Below are positions 37,301 to 46,944 of a stretch of DNA of 64,000 nucleotides, piece by piece. Both the position numbers and the translations under genes were made by a program. Every line of letters begins with the position of its first letter. Position 1 is the first letter of the stretch. The stretch lies in the NCBI GenBank assembly GCA_030248195.1, contig JASAND010031982.1:40373-104372 (forward strand), read 5' to 3'. The notes under the pieces are model-generated. The model had not been told where the DNA came from. It was given only the letters and a program-made list of their open reading frames with translations, and did not search any database. Source of the DNA: Trissonchulus latispiculum. Its lineage: Eukaryota > Nematoda > Enoplea > Enoplida > Ironidae.

Positions 37301-40300
37301 AAATTTCTGGCGAGTTTAGACCTATTTAGGGTCATCCCCTCACCTAGTGGGGAATGGGGACTTCCCCCCCCCCACTTTTTTCGCCCTACAAAAAGCCCAG
37401 ATAAGTATATATGCACGCAATCGAACAGGATTAGCACATTCACTGAGACGAGAGAGCTTTTCTAACATAAACGTATATTAATGGACACGTACTTTGCATA
37501 GAAGCGTTTGAAGTGAACGGTGGCCGTGGCTATCACCTGCTGTCGAACCTTCAGCTGCTCCCCCAACGACTGGATTACTGCAAACAAAACCAATCACATA
37601 TTATGATGATATAGACAGACCAATGAGGTGACAAAAATAATATGATATTATAGTACAAGACTCTAACTCTAACTCTAACCCAGCCAGCCATCGAAACGGC
37701 CGGACAAAGGTGAACTTGGCGTTAAAATGGCCAATCTAAGCTCCATAATTCAGGGAGGAAGCTAGAGAGGCGCGGTTTGTTGCATACGGATCTGCGGAAA
37801 AGTATGTAGGGTGATTTTTTATATTTGTCGGGGATTGTTCAGGCGGCCGGCTCAAAGCTGGTCCGACCAAATAGCCGTTTTCAGAGACCCAACTCCACAG
37901 AAAATAAACAAAAATAGGCCAAGTATGCAGGTTTGGACAAGTTAGTGGGCCACAAGGGTCATCGGATTCGCTGAACACGATAAGCATAGTCATAGTGCTG
38001 TTGCTATCGTGCTATACTATTACGCAACAACCATAAAAAAAGACTAACTACAAACAATTCAACTCATTACATTGGAGGTGCAATTAGCTTAGGACATATA
38101 GCAAGTTCACATAGATACTTTGACATACATAGTTCAGCATCATAGGTGCAATTGGGGGGGGAGGAGGTTTTGGGGGGTAATCCCCCGCAGCCGATTTTAT
38201 AAACCACCCCCAAATAATTTTTGGGGGCCCCCACCCACCCCGCCCCCCCCCCAACTGGGGGAGGGGGGGGGTGGCTGTGTAAGGGAAGCAGGCACAGGAA
38301 AGATTGATAAGCCTGCAATGGGAGTTCAGCTGATGGTCCCGTGGTGTAGTGGTTTAGCATGTCTGACTCTAGAGCAGAAGGGCCGTGGTTCGATCCCCGG
38401 CGGGACCAATTCTTTACTTTCAATGGTGAGTGAAAAGCTGAACCTCCCTCTTCCCTTCTCTCTTCTAGGTCCTGGTTTCGTGGGTACGAGGGTGCCTGAC
38501 GCCTCCCGTTCGGGCTTGTCCTTGGTTTCTTCCTGATCCGCCAGCCCTGGTAGAAGCGCTACATGTGTCGAGGCTGCCTCAGGACCCGGATTGGACTCCT
38601 ATCTCCGGTCCCCCAGTAGTTGTTTCTGGTTGGTTGGATCTAAAGGGGTCTGGAACGTGTGTCGGGGGAGCACGGATCCCTTGGGCTCAGAATGCCCTGC
38701 GCTGGATGCGCTCTCGGTTCGATTCCGAGTTGAGTAAGCCGCGGGACGCGTCTTAAAGAAACCCGGGGGAGATGTAAGGGAAGCAGGCACAGGAAAGATT
38801 GATAAGCCTGCAATGGGAGTTCAGCTGATGGTCCCGTGGTGTAGTGGTTTAGCATGTCTGACTCTAGAGCAGAAGGGCCGTGGTTCGATCCCCGGCGGGA
38901 CCAATTCTTTACTTTCAATGGTGAGTGAAAAGCTGAACCTCCCTCTTCCCTTCTCTCTTCTAGGTCCTGGTTTCGTGGGTACGAGGGTGCCTGACGCCTC
39001 CCGTTCGGGCTTGTCCTTGGTTTCTTCCTGATCCGCCAGCCCTGGTAGAAGCGCTACAGCTGGGCTACAGCTACAGCTGCCGAAGTCGCGAATAATTGGC
39101 CAAAACTTTGGTGTGTTTAGGGTAAATTTTGCAAAAGTTTTCAAAAATGTCCAAATCTTTGGCAGAAAGTGTTTACACGTTTTTGACAGTTTTATGTATA
39201 TACTTTCTGACTCAATATTGACCTTATTTTGGAGTTAGAAATATGTATATATGTTGGCAATCAAGCTTTCGAGTTTAAAACCCCTGCCTAATGTTAAAAT
39301 GACTTCATGGTTTAATGTTTTTGGCATTAGCAGTGGCTGAAAAGGCTATTTTTGGCTTAAAATAGAAAACATTTTTGGGAGAGGTTTGGGGGGTTTGGGG
39401 GAGGATTAAAAAGGGGGCCCGCTTCCAAATTTTCGGGGGAGGGCCTCCCAGCCCAAATCCCCGTTACACCCAGGCGCGTAGCCAGGGGGGGATGGGGAAT
39501 TCCCCCCGAAATTGTGTTGCCCCCCAGGAATTTTTCCTGCCATGTGTAAAATGCCCATTTTTCAAAAAAGTTTCGTGCCTTCGGCGCGTATTTACTTAAA
39601 TTTACGATCATAATGGGTTTGGAACGCTAAAAATGAGTGCTAAATACCCTATTGGATGTGGTTCGCCCAGTTTATGCATCATTTCCGTGCATGAAAACGT
39701 ATTGAGTCTCATTTCGCTTCGTTAGGTCAAAGAATGCTTTGAAAAAATTCCTCAGACGTTACAAATTTGAAAAATTTTTCAACATCTGGGGGACTCCGCC
39801 CCCCAGACCCCCCACCAAATTTTGGCATTCCCCCCCCGAAAATTTTTTCTGGCTACGCTAGTGGTTATACCAATGGTTAGCATCTGGATGCGCTGCCGTA
39901 GAGTGCTGCTAAAGTACAGCACAACCCATAACTAGCTGCAGATAAGTTTGCAGTCGTCTGAAATTTTGCAGGTAAGTGCAGTAGAGCATTGGAAATCGTG
40001 CCGTATAACCTTTTCTTCATTGATAGCAGTTTGCAACTGATTGCGCTACAATAGAGTGCTGGAGAAACGGAATTTAGTGGACCGTCGGGACCGGGGGCTG
40101 ACCACCGGAGCCGGGGCCGGTGCCTGACTACCGGGGCCTGGGCCCGTGCCAGGCCCCGGTGCATCCCTAATATATGTATATATACCACAACAAGTGGACG
40201 TTTATATATTTACGAATTTTAAGTTAGAATAGAATGGTGCAACCAAAAACAAATACTTACTAACCGCTTGAAAAAAGAATCATTAGTTTCTGATATTCGT

Positions 40301-41542
40301 CTTCGGAGAAAATTTTAAGATCTTGAGCACGAGCCAACAAAATATCTTGTCTATCCAAAATCCATTCTTGACTGAAAAATATTAAAAGCACATACGTACA
40401 ATATATATGCACAAATGCACAACTCGACTTTGATAACTACAAAAATTCCGGTATATATACAACGAATAGTATTTATTTACGCTAGATACGTATAGCCATG
40501 GGGGAAAACCCACCCCCTTTTTTGGGGGGGAAACCCACCCGCCTCAATGACACCTACATTCCTACATATATACTTTTTGGTCCAACCATGCCAAAATTTT
40601 GGACCGATGTAACCTTTGACTGGGTCGGGCTAGAAAAGTTTTGCAAATATCTGCAATGCTGGCAGGTCTTCCTCTACAGCAAAAATTAGATCGATCCGAT
40701 GCACCGTTAGTCTGGCACATTGCCAAATGTGGCGGGGGAAAACCCACTTTGGGGGGAAACCCACCAAAAACCAGAAAAATTTTTTAACAACTAAACAGGG
40801 AAACAACTTGACACTATAGCACGGTACTATCGAGGACGCTTCATCATCCTATGGTGCCAGATTTGGATAATTTTGCTTCCCTGGCTAGGGCCAGCTAGGG
40901 GCCAAAAACCCTGAAAGTGCCAGTTCGGTACTGGAGGACACAGAACAGGTCCTATTGTTGATTTTAACAGCCAACTGAACGTAAAATACCATTATCTACA
41001 CGATAGACTAAACGTTTTATCAAATTACATCGTTTTTAGCATTTTTCAAATTTTAATCATGTTCAAATCATGTTAATGTGTTAAAACTTTATGAAATCTG
41101 TCCGTTTGATGCTGCATTTTCAATGGCACATGAAATCTCAAAAAGGTACCTAGATCGGGCTTTTTGATTTATACTAGCTAAACAAAGAGTTGAACTTTAC
41201 ACCGGAAGTGTCAGAATAGCGCTGCGACGATTTTTGAGACATGTAAGGGGTGGGTTTATTTCCTCCATTTGGATTTCCCCCCATTGGGTTCCCCCCGCTA
41301 CTTTTTGCATTATACCGGCCTAACGGTACAACCTAGAGAAGTACAAATGGGCTTAAAAGAAAGTACGCCAAGTATATACGATGGTATATGAAGTTCTCAT
41401 CTAGCCCATATAATAAAAAAGTTCCAGCCAAAATCCGAAAACGTGGGGTTTTCCCCCATGGCTATACGTATATACATTATGTACAAATGATATTAAGTGA
41501 AAGCGCCTACTAGTGAGAGCTTTGCCAAAAGTTTCCAGCCAT
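28384..41542 (-). CDS. CCNC: Cyclin C, complete ten-exon gene
   Basis: Exons in transcript order: 41511-41542, 40265-40371, 37493-37577, 33004-33125, 32255-32346, 31883-31977, 29885-29952, 29511-29590, 28884-29002, 28384-28522. All introns are GT-AG and phases agree, giving 312 residues (human about 283). Cyclin C activates CDK8/19 in the Mediator kinase module. Family phrases are MAGNFWQSSHY at the start, VRQQVIATATVHFKRFYAK, FLASKVEEFG, YQQDYPYRYNHVLEAEFFLL, DCCLIVYHPYRTL, PFQIAL, VVQNKDLKNWFAELSVDMDK and LHLYEVWKTFDEKKEA, so both cyclin boxes are present. The C-terminus carries a 13-glutamine run before QAQLL. Introns of up to 4.5 kb are filled with repeats, including an oppositely oriented LINE. 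A minus-strand AATAAA at 28156-28161 may end the transcript. Confidence 0.95.
29090..29345. mobile_element. G/C-rich TIR element in cyclin C intron 8
   Basis: The inverted ends GGCCTGCACCCAG and CTGGGTGCGGCC enclose sequence with G runs on the left (CGGGGGGAGGGTCTGGGGG) and C runs on the right. It is one of many homopolymer-flanked MITE-like units in the window. Confidence 0.6.
30184..31770 (+). pseudogene. 5'-truncated CR1/jockey-like LINE in cyclin C intron 6
   Basis: The reverse transcriptase starts near block 2 (RLTCICCKLMEHIL). DISKAFDTVSH holds the first catalytic Asp, GVPQGSVLGPL is block 4 and IYADDTKLY the catalytic pair. The end phrase VVNVWNSLP is typical of LINE C-termini. The 3' tail is a (TTTG)n run after GAATAAACTG. 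The frame is broken twice: by a 70-bp insert at 30501 and by a one-base shift near 31345. It lies antisense to cyclin C. Upstream endonuclease sequence is absent, as expected of incomplete target-primed reverse transcription. Confidence 0.9.
30501..30570. mobile_element. 70-bp insert with 13-bp duplication inside the LINE
   Basis: TCCTTTTTATCAA occurs at 30488-30500 and again at 30571-30583, bracketing 70 bp of AT-rich sequence with an internal imperfect palindrome around GATATCC. Discounting the 83 bp (insert plus one repeat) puts the two reverse-transcriptase frames in register, so this is an insertion with target duplication rather than a rearrangement. Confidence 0.75.
32540..32890. repeat. 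C/G-homopolymer repeat, GTGCCCAGAAA family
   Basis: C tracts, the phrase AAGGTGCCCAGAAATTGCC, GAGCACTTTTAAGCATA and GAAAACAGGTTATTT match the copy at 9770-10115 in order. It lies in cyclin C intron 4. The outer pair CTAGGGGCGGGG and GGGATAGGGGCGG frames it, but no clear duplication is seen. Confidence 0.5.
33835..35450. mobile_element. 1.6-kb hAT-like element, CAGGGTTTTTTT ends
   Basis: It starts CAGGGTTTTTTTGTGTAAA and ends AAAAAAAAACCCTG. A perfect 8-bp duplication GTGTATAT lies at 33827-33834 and 35451-35458. The arms share iterated TTTACACA words. No transposase is encoded. It contains three CCCCAGACCCCCC phrases, so it nests other repeats. Confidence 0.8.
35465..35919. mobile_element. 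TIR element, ACAAGTAGGAAAAATGC ends
   Basis: ACAAGTAGGAAAAATGCTC at the left and its complement at the right start arms of about 75 bp that also share GCAGTCGCATGAAAAAGTT and ATGGCCAACATTTAAATAT. The internal sequence is not coding. Confidence 0.8.
36620..37275. repeat. Two adjacent C/G-homopolymer MITE-like units
   Basis: The first (36620-36930) carries AAGTGCCCGGAAAA and GGCTTCGCCGG. The second (36966-37273) has inverted ends GGGCTTATTCTA and AAGAATAAGCCC and shares AAAAGTGGGTGCCCCT with the unit at 51273-51619. The repeated change from C runs to a short AT core is typical of this region. Confidence 0.55.
38335..38407 (+). tRNA. tRNA-like sequence, loop reads CUA (copy 1)
   Basis: The acceptor stem GGTCCCG/CGGGACC pairs perfectly, followed by A. 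Box A is TGGTGTAGTGG and box B is GGTTCGATCCC. The anticodon stem TCTGA/GCAGA has four of five pairs and the loop CTCTAGA puts CTA (38369-38371) at the anticodon, which would read the amber codon UAG. It resembles metazoan tRNA-Gln(CTG) in layout. The T stem has a mismatch, and repeat context favours a SINE head or pseudogene over a working tRNA. Confidence 0.5.
38830..38902 (+). tRNA. tRNA-like sequence, loop reads CUA (copy 2)
   Basis: This is the same 73 bases as copy 1, shifted by 495 bp, with CTA at 38864-38866. Both copies keep the perfect acceptor stem and both internal promoter boxes, so RNA polymerase III transcription is plausible. Confidence 0.5.
39471..39856. mobile_element. GCGTAGCCAG-ended MITE in cyclin C intron 2
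   Basis: GGCGCGTAGCCAGGGGGGG on the left and TTTCTGGCTACGCTAG on the right are inverted. The interior carries C runs, TGCCTTCGGCGCG and a CTCCGCCCCCCAGACCCCCC phrase. Family relatives are at 44945-45235 and, degenerate, at 41700-41852 and 45290-45425. Confidence 0.6.
40078..40169. repeat. Relic of the TAGGGATGCACCG hAT-like family
   Basis: GGGGCC-rich sequence ends CCGGTGCATCCCTA, the terminus of the elements at 2062 and 3225. The other end is missing. Confidence 0.55.
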
Positions 41543-41892
41543 TCCCCGGAAGAGCCAAACAACGCTTAAACCTACAAGCATACATAAATGTGTAGATGTC
41601 TGTAGAAAGATAAAAGTTTATCTTTATCGAATAAAAATTTATCGAATCGTTAGATCAAACAATTTTTGCACTTACATACGTATATATTATATATATATAT
41701 ATATACATATATATATAGAGATGGGGGAGCAAAAAAGGAAAAAATATTTCGAAAAATTTTCGCCTGCGGCGCTACTATCGATCAGATTGCTAGAAATCGA
41801 TCGATCAAAATCGACTTGCCCTCCGAAATTTTTTTTGGCTACGCTAGTGTATATATATATATATTCAGAGGGGAATTTTTTTCGCCTTACTT

Positions 41893-43724
41893 TAAGATAC
41901 TGGAATGATGATAAAGATAATTACTTTAAGATGAAGACAGCCATGGCTGATCAGTTGTTGTTGAGTAGGTGGCGGTGAATTCTGCGTCGGAAGGTGGTGG
42001 GATCCATCTCCAGAGCAATGTCCCCAGGCAAGCTGTTCCAAAGGCGGGTAACGAATGGGATGAAGCTGTTGAGATGGTGGTTTGTATTGGACTTGGGCAC
42101 CACTCTGGCTTGCTCGTGGCCAGTTCTGAGGTGCCGGCCGTGGGGGTAGCAGTAGAGCCGCGCATCTGATAGGTGCAGCACCGGTAACTATTTGATGATA
42201 GACTGAGAGGCCCGCAACCCTTCTCCGATGGGACATAGAGTCTAAGGCGGACTAAGGAGCTAAACGGGATGCCTTACGATCTAGGCAGTCGACGGCATCC
42301 AGCGCGTATCTGGGAGCATTAGTCCACAGGCAACCGACGTATTCGACTGCGGGACGGATAGCAGATTTATATACGTGAGCTCTTGCCGGCTCGAACAGCC
42401 AGCCAACAGAACGTCTCAGCATGCCCATAAGTTTGGCCCCCGTTGCCGCCTTATTCAGAATATGTTCGGTCCATTTCAGGTCTGACGTGATCGTGGCGCC
42501 AAGCAGGTTTATAGCATCGACTTGCTCCAGCAATTCATCACCCAGCCTGAGGGGTGGCAGTTTTGCAGAGCGCTTGGACCTGCGCACATGCATATCTTTA
42601 CATTTGGATGGACTAAAGTTGATTTGCCAGGTCCTTCCCCAGTTCGAAATGTGGCGTAGATCAGCATTCAGCAGATCGGTGGCGACAAGACTGGCGGATT
42701 TGGCGAATGGGACGTAGATGGTGATATCATCCGCAAACATGATGACAGGATTGATTAGGTCGTCGGCTAGGTCATTGATGTAGATGAGAAATAGTAGTGG
42801 ACCCAGGATGGAACCCTGAGGGACCCCAGCTAGCACAGGCTGATAGGAGGAAGAGTCTCCATCGACCCATACAGCCTGGAGGCGGTCGGTCAGGTAGCTG
42901 CGTAGCCAGGTCAGTAAGGGGCCTTGGATTCCACACCGAGCCAGCTTCCAGAGGAGACCTTTATGCCAGACCGTGTCGAAGGCTGCTTTAATGTCCAGGG
43001 CCACAATACGGCCCTCGTTGCCAGTGTCTAGCGCATTTGTGAGCAACTGTGAGATCAGGAGAAGTGGGTGAAGAGTGGAACGGTGCTTCCGGAAGCCATA
43101 TTGGTCTTCAGAAAGTAGAGAGTGTGCTTCCAGGAATTTGTTCAGTTCGAAAGCGATGTAGCTTTCCATGATCTTAGATACAACTGGCAGCAGGGCAATT
43201 GGGCGATGGTTGTCAGGGCAAGTCCGGCTGCCCTTTTTGTACACAGGTATTATTTTGGCCGACTTCCAAGCAGTGGGGACAGTACCGGTTTCCATAGACA
43301 GGTTGAACAGGTCTGATAGGGGTTTCGACAGTTCACGCCAGCACAGTTTCAACACGACGCCTGGAATGCCATCCAAGCCAGGCGATTTCGAAGTATCTAA
43401 GCCACGGAGAATCTTGGCTACCCGCCGGGGTTGGAACCGGAAGGTGTTGATGGTGTGGTTGGGTTCTCGGGCCAGCTGAGGAACAGGCCTGTCTGGATCA
43501 GGGCACCTGGCTTTTTGGCAAAACTGGAGTTCAGGGCTTCGGCTTTGGCGGCTGGGCTCACAAGCACACTGTTGTTGATTTCCAAAGGTCCCATGTTAGA
43601 TTTAGGATTACGCACAAGGACATCATTGACTGAATTCCACCATTTTCGTCCCTTGCAACCGTTGATTTTTTCGGCAACAGAGGATGCATGGGCACGCTTT
43701 TTCTGCCTCAGTAGGATGTTGTAA
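41893..43724 (-). pseudogene. 5'-truncated jockey/CR1-like LINE
   Basis: Read on the minus strand it starts in the linker before the reverse transcriptase (KRAHASSVAEKINGCKGRKW), shifts frame near 43420, then has a 374-codon frame to 42252. Motifs are DGIPGVVLK, NHRPIALLPVVSKIME, DIKAAFDTVWH, AGVPQGSILGPLLFL and FADDITIY (catalytic pair). After further frame changes the C-terminal phrase TRLWNSLPGDI appears near 42035-42050, followed by HLLNNN and stop. The endonuclease half is absent. It lies just upstream of the cyclin C start, on the same strand. Confidence 0.9.
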
Positions 43725-43945
43725 CCAATTTTCGCGAAAAGTCGCCCCTAGGGCAATTCTGGGGTGCTGAATCTGCAGTCGGAATTTCATAAAAATTGAT
43801 CGTTCGACCTCAAAAATCTATTTTCATCGATTTTTCAAAAATTCGTCAATAACTCGACTTTGGCAGCTCGGATCGAAATTTCGACAGCAGATTCGGAATC
43901 AGCACCCCCGAATTAACCCCAAGGGCAACTTTTCGCGAAAATTGG
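43725..43945. repeat. Palindromic element, CCAATTTTCGCGAAAAG ends
   Basis: CCAATTTTCGCGAAAAGT and its complement bound about 220 bp whose arms also share GGGGTGCTGA and GAATCTGC. It abuts the 5'-truncated end of the LINE, so the LINE may have ended in it or been cut by it. Confidence 0.6.
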
Positions 43946-44099
43946 TGACAATTTTTGATCGGTTTTGATCGATCGATTCTACTGATCGATCGATCTCTCG
44001 ATTCGATTTTTGAAATCAGCGACCTCGATTTACCCTAGGGCCAATTTCTCAGTCAAATCGGAGTTTTTTTTCGAACCAGAAGGGGGGACGGGGACCAAG

Positions 44100-46940
44100 G
44101 TGAAAAAATCGCTCCCATCTCTTAGTGGGGGTTTCGTTTCCTGCGTCAAACGTTGAAGAAGAAAAGAAAAATCGTTTTCTTTGCAAAGAAGAAAAACCAA
44201 AGTTGCTTCAGACAAAAAATAACCCCTGCAAGTGGGAAATAACATACCCGAATCAAAAATTCCAAAAGTTTGGCCATTTTTTGCGCGGCTACCCCCTACT
44301 ACCCTTCGCAGTACTTCCCCATTTTCGATTCCCTTTGCCCCCCCCAAGAATTTTAAACTTACCCCAATGGGGGGAAAGGTGTACCTTGAGAAAAAGTTGG
44401 GGGGGGGGGGGGGTAGCCGAAATTAGGGTGGGTGGGGTCAGTCGGTTTGAGGTGGGGCGGGGTCCGGAAAAATCGAATTTGGGGGGGGATTTTTTCGGTC
44501 AAAAATTTAGAAAAAATTCGTGAATTCGCTGAAAAAACGTATATAATATTTCTTCATTTTTGCTCTTTAGTCGAAAAACTTGGATTTTTTGCAAAAAATT
44601 CGAATTTTTCCAAAACATTTCGAATTTGTACTAATTTTGAGGCAAAATTTTCAAGGTACATATGCATAGGTGTAATTGGGGAGGGTTTGGGGGTAACCCT
44701 CCCCCAGCCATTTATCCAACCCCCCCCCCAGAAATTTTTGGGAGCCCCGGCTCGTCCCCCCGTCCCCCCCCCAACTGGGGGGGGGGAGTCGCGCCAAAGG
44801 GCCGAAAATTGGCCAACAATTGGGTATTTTTAGGTTAAAGTTTAATATTTAAGTTAATATTTAAGGCGCAGTGCTTCTTCGTGCACCCAAATGATGCAGG
44901 TGGTCAAAGCTGGCATTTTTTTAGGGGGGGGGTAGGGGGTCCCAGGCGCGTAGCCAGGGGGGGGGGGGGCCCCCCCCCCCCCACTTTTGCCCCCCCCCCC
45001 GGAAATCGGAGACAAAAGTGTCAAATAATTTTAGTTAGTAGCAGCAGCGTGAATATTTTTGAAAAGTTTTCGCACTGTGGCAGCTAATTTATGGACCTAA
45101 AATCATGTCAAGATGCACTAGATTTTTTGCGTTACTTTTCCACCAACTGTTCAGTTGTCGCGAAAAATTTCGGAACATTTTTGGCTCGCCCCCCCACTTT
45201 TCGGAAACTTCCCCCTTTTTTCTGGCTACGCTAGTGATTGGTACTCATTTTTAGTGCGAAACACGTATTATAATGGTATATATACTACATTTATTTAGCG
45301 CCGATGCCGAAGGCGCATTCTTTGAAAAATACTCGTTTTACACATGACAACAGGAAAAAATTCCGGGGGGGCAACACAATTTCGGGGGAATTCCCCCATT
45401 TCCCCCCCCTGGCTTCGCGCCTGGGGATAAGCATAAGGTGTACCATAGGTGTACCATCTGTTTGGGTTGGGGGGGGGGGTAAGAAGACCAAATCTGGCTT
45501 GGGGATGGTCTAAATGATCGGAAATTTTTGAAAAAACTGTACCCAACCTGTACCAAATTTTTTCAGCTAAAAATGGCCCTTTTTATCTTTTAGCATCTAT
45601 ATACTGTTTTCGTCATGAATCTACTCAAAAACTTCTCGTATTGCGTTTTACAACCTTTTTCTTAGCGTTTTTAACTATTTGCAGCCATTTGTTTCAAAAC
45701 TTTTTTGAAAAATTTCAAAAAATTTTGCAAAAATTTGGCATTTTTTCTTTTGGTTGGACCCCATTTAAGGGGGGGGGGTAGTCGCGCCGACGGCGCGAAA
45801 ATTGGCCCAAAAATTAGGTATTTTGCATTAAATTAAATATTATTAAATTAAAATAAATACAATTAAATTTTGCAACATTTTTCAAACAAGTCCAAATTTT
45901 TGGCTTACCGTGTGTATTATAGCGAGAAATACACGTTTATAACGGTTTTATGGACTTCTAAACGCAATATTGACATTATTTTGGACTCAGAAACATGTTG
46001 GCAATCAAATTTTCGAGTTTAAAAACACTGTCTAATGTTAAAATTACGTAATGATTTAAAGTTTATCGGCATTAGCAATGGCTGAAAACATAGGTGTAAT
46101 TGGGGGAGGGGGGGTTGGGGGGGTTAAACCCCCCCAGCCATTTTTACAACCCCCCCCCCCCCCAAATTTTTGGGGGCCCCCGGCCCCACACGAAAACTTT
46201 TCCTGGAAAAAATCGGAAAAAAACCGGAATAATAGTGTCAACTACAAATTTTTTCCCGATATTTTCCCGATTTTTTCCGGATACCTGAAAAAATCGGAAA
46301 AAAATCCGAATAAATTATTCTGATTTTTTCCCGATTTTTTTCCGATATTTTCTGATTTGGAAAAAACCGGAATAATTTCGGAAAAAAATCAGAATAAACT
46401 CAGAATAAATTGTTTTCTCAGTTTTTTCCAGGAATTTTTCCGATTTTTTACTTTTCCAATTCTTCGGTTGGTGTTCTTTGGGTCTGGGGCATAGGTGTAA
46501 GGCGGGGGGGGGGGTTGGGGGGCGTAGCCCCCCCAGCCATTTTTTCAACCCCCTCCCCAGAACTTGGGGGGGTCGTCGGGGGGGGGGGGGTAGTCGCGCC
46601 GAAGGCGCGAAAAATGGCCAAAAATTGGGTATTTTTAGGGTAAATTTTGCAAAAATTTTCGAAAAAGTCCAAATTTTTGGCTTAAAGTGTTTATTATTCC
46701 CAGAAATATATACACCTTTTTAACTGTATTATGGACTTTCTGACTCATTATTGACCTTATTTTGGACTTGGAAACATGTTGGTAATCAAGTTTTCGAGTT
46801 TAAAAACCATGTCTAATGTCAAAATCACTTCATAGTTGAATGTTCATTGGCATTAGAAACGGCTGAAAATGCGATTTTGGCATAAAAATTGAAAAATTTT
46901 TTTGAGGGAGGGTTGGGGGGGGGGTCCTGGACTCCTGGGG
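44100..46940. repeat. Cluster of C/G-homopolymer repeats, no gene
   Basis: Several units begin ATAGGTGTAATTGGGG and contain CCCCCAGCCATTT followed by C and G runs: 44660-44790, 46088-46190 and 46488-46600, with a relative at 38145-38275. One GCGTAGCCAG unit lies at 44945-45235 and a degenerate one at 45290-45425. Copies share AAATTTTGCAAAAATTTTC and GTTTTCGAGTTTAAAAAC. The many frames rich in Gly and Pro are homopolymer artefacts. Confidence 0.6.
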
Positions 46941-46944
46941 GGTC

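Larger units (their letters stand above)
38278..39058 (+). repeat. Tandem 286-bp tRNA-like (SINE-type) repeat, two copies
   Basis: 38278-38563 and 38773-39058 appear identical, 495 bp apart. Each contains a tRNA-like head followed by a GC-rich body ending CCTGGTAGAAGCGCTACA. The spacer between them holds another B-box-like phrase, CGGTTCGATTCCGAGTTGAG, so the unit is probably a composite tRNA-derived SINE. Identity of the copies suggests a recent duplication. It sits in cyclin C intron 2. Confidence 0.75.

Noticed and set aside
37659..37682. Telomere-like CTAACTCTAACTCTAACCC run
   Set aside because: Only about four imperfect repeats, inside a cyclin C intron; too short to be telomeric.
38120..39144. 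Frames of about 100-140 codons repeated twice
   Set aside because: They fall in the duplicated tRNA-like repeat, with identical endings in both copies; not genes.
44125..46723. Gly/Pro-rich frames of 60-130 codons
   Set aside because: They run through C and G homopolymers in multiple frames and show no gene-like composition.
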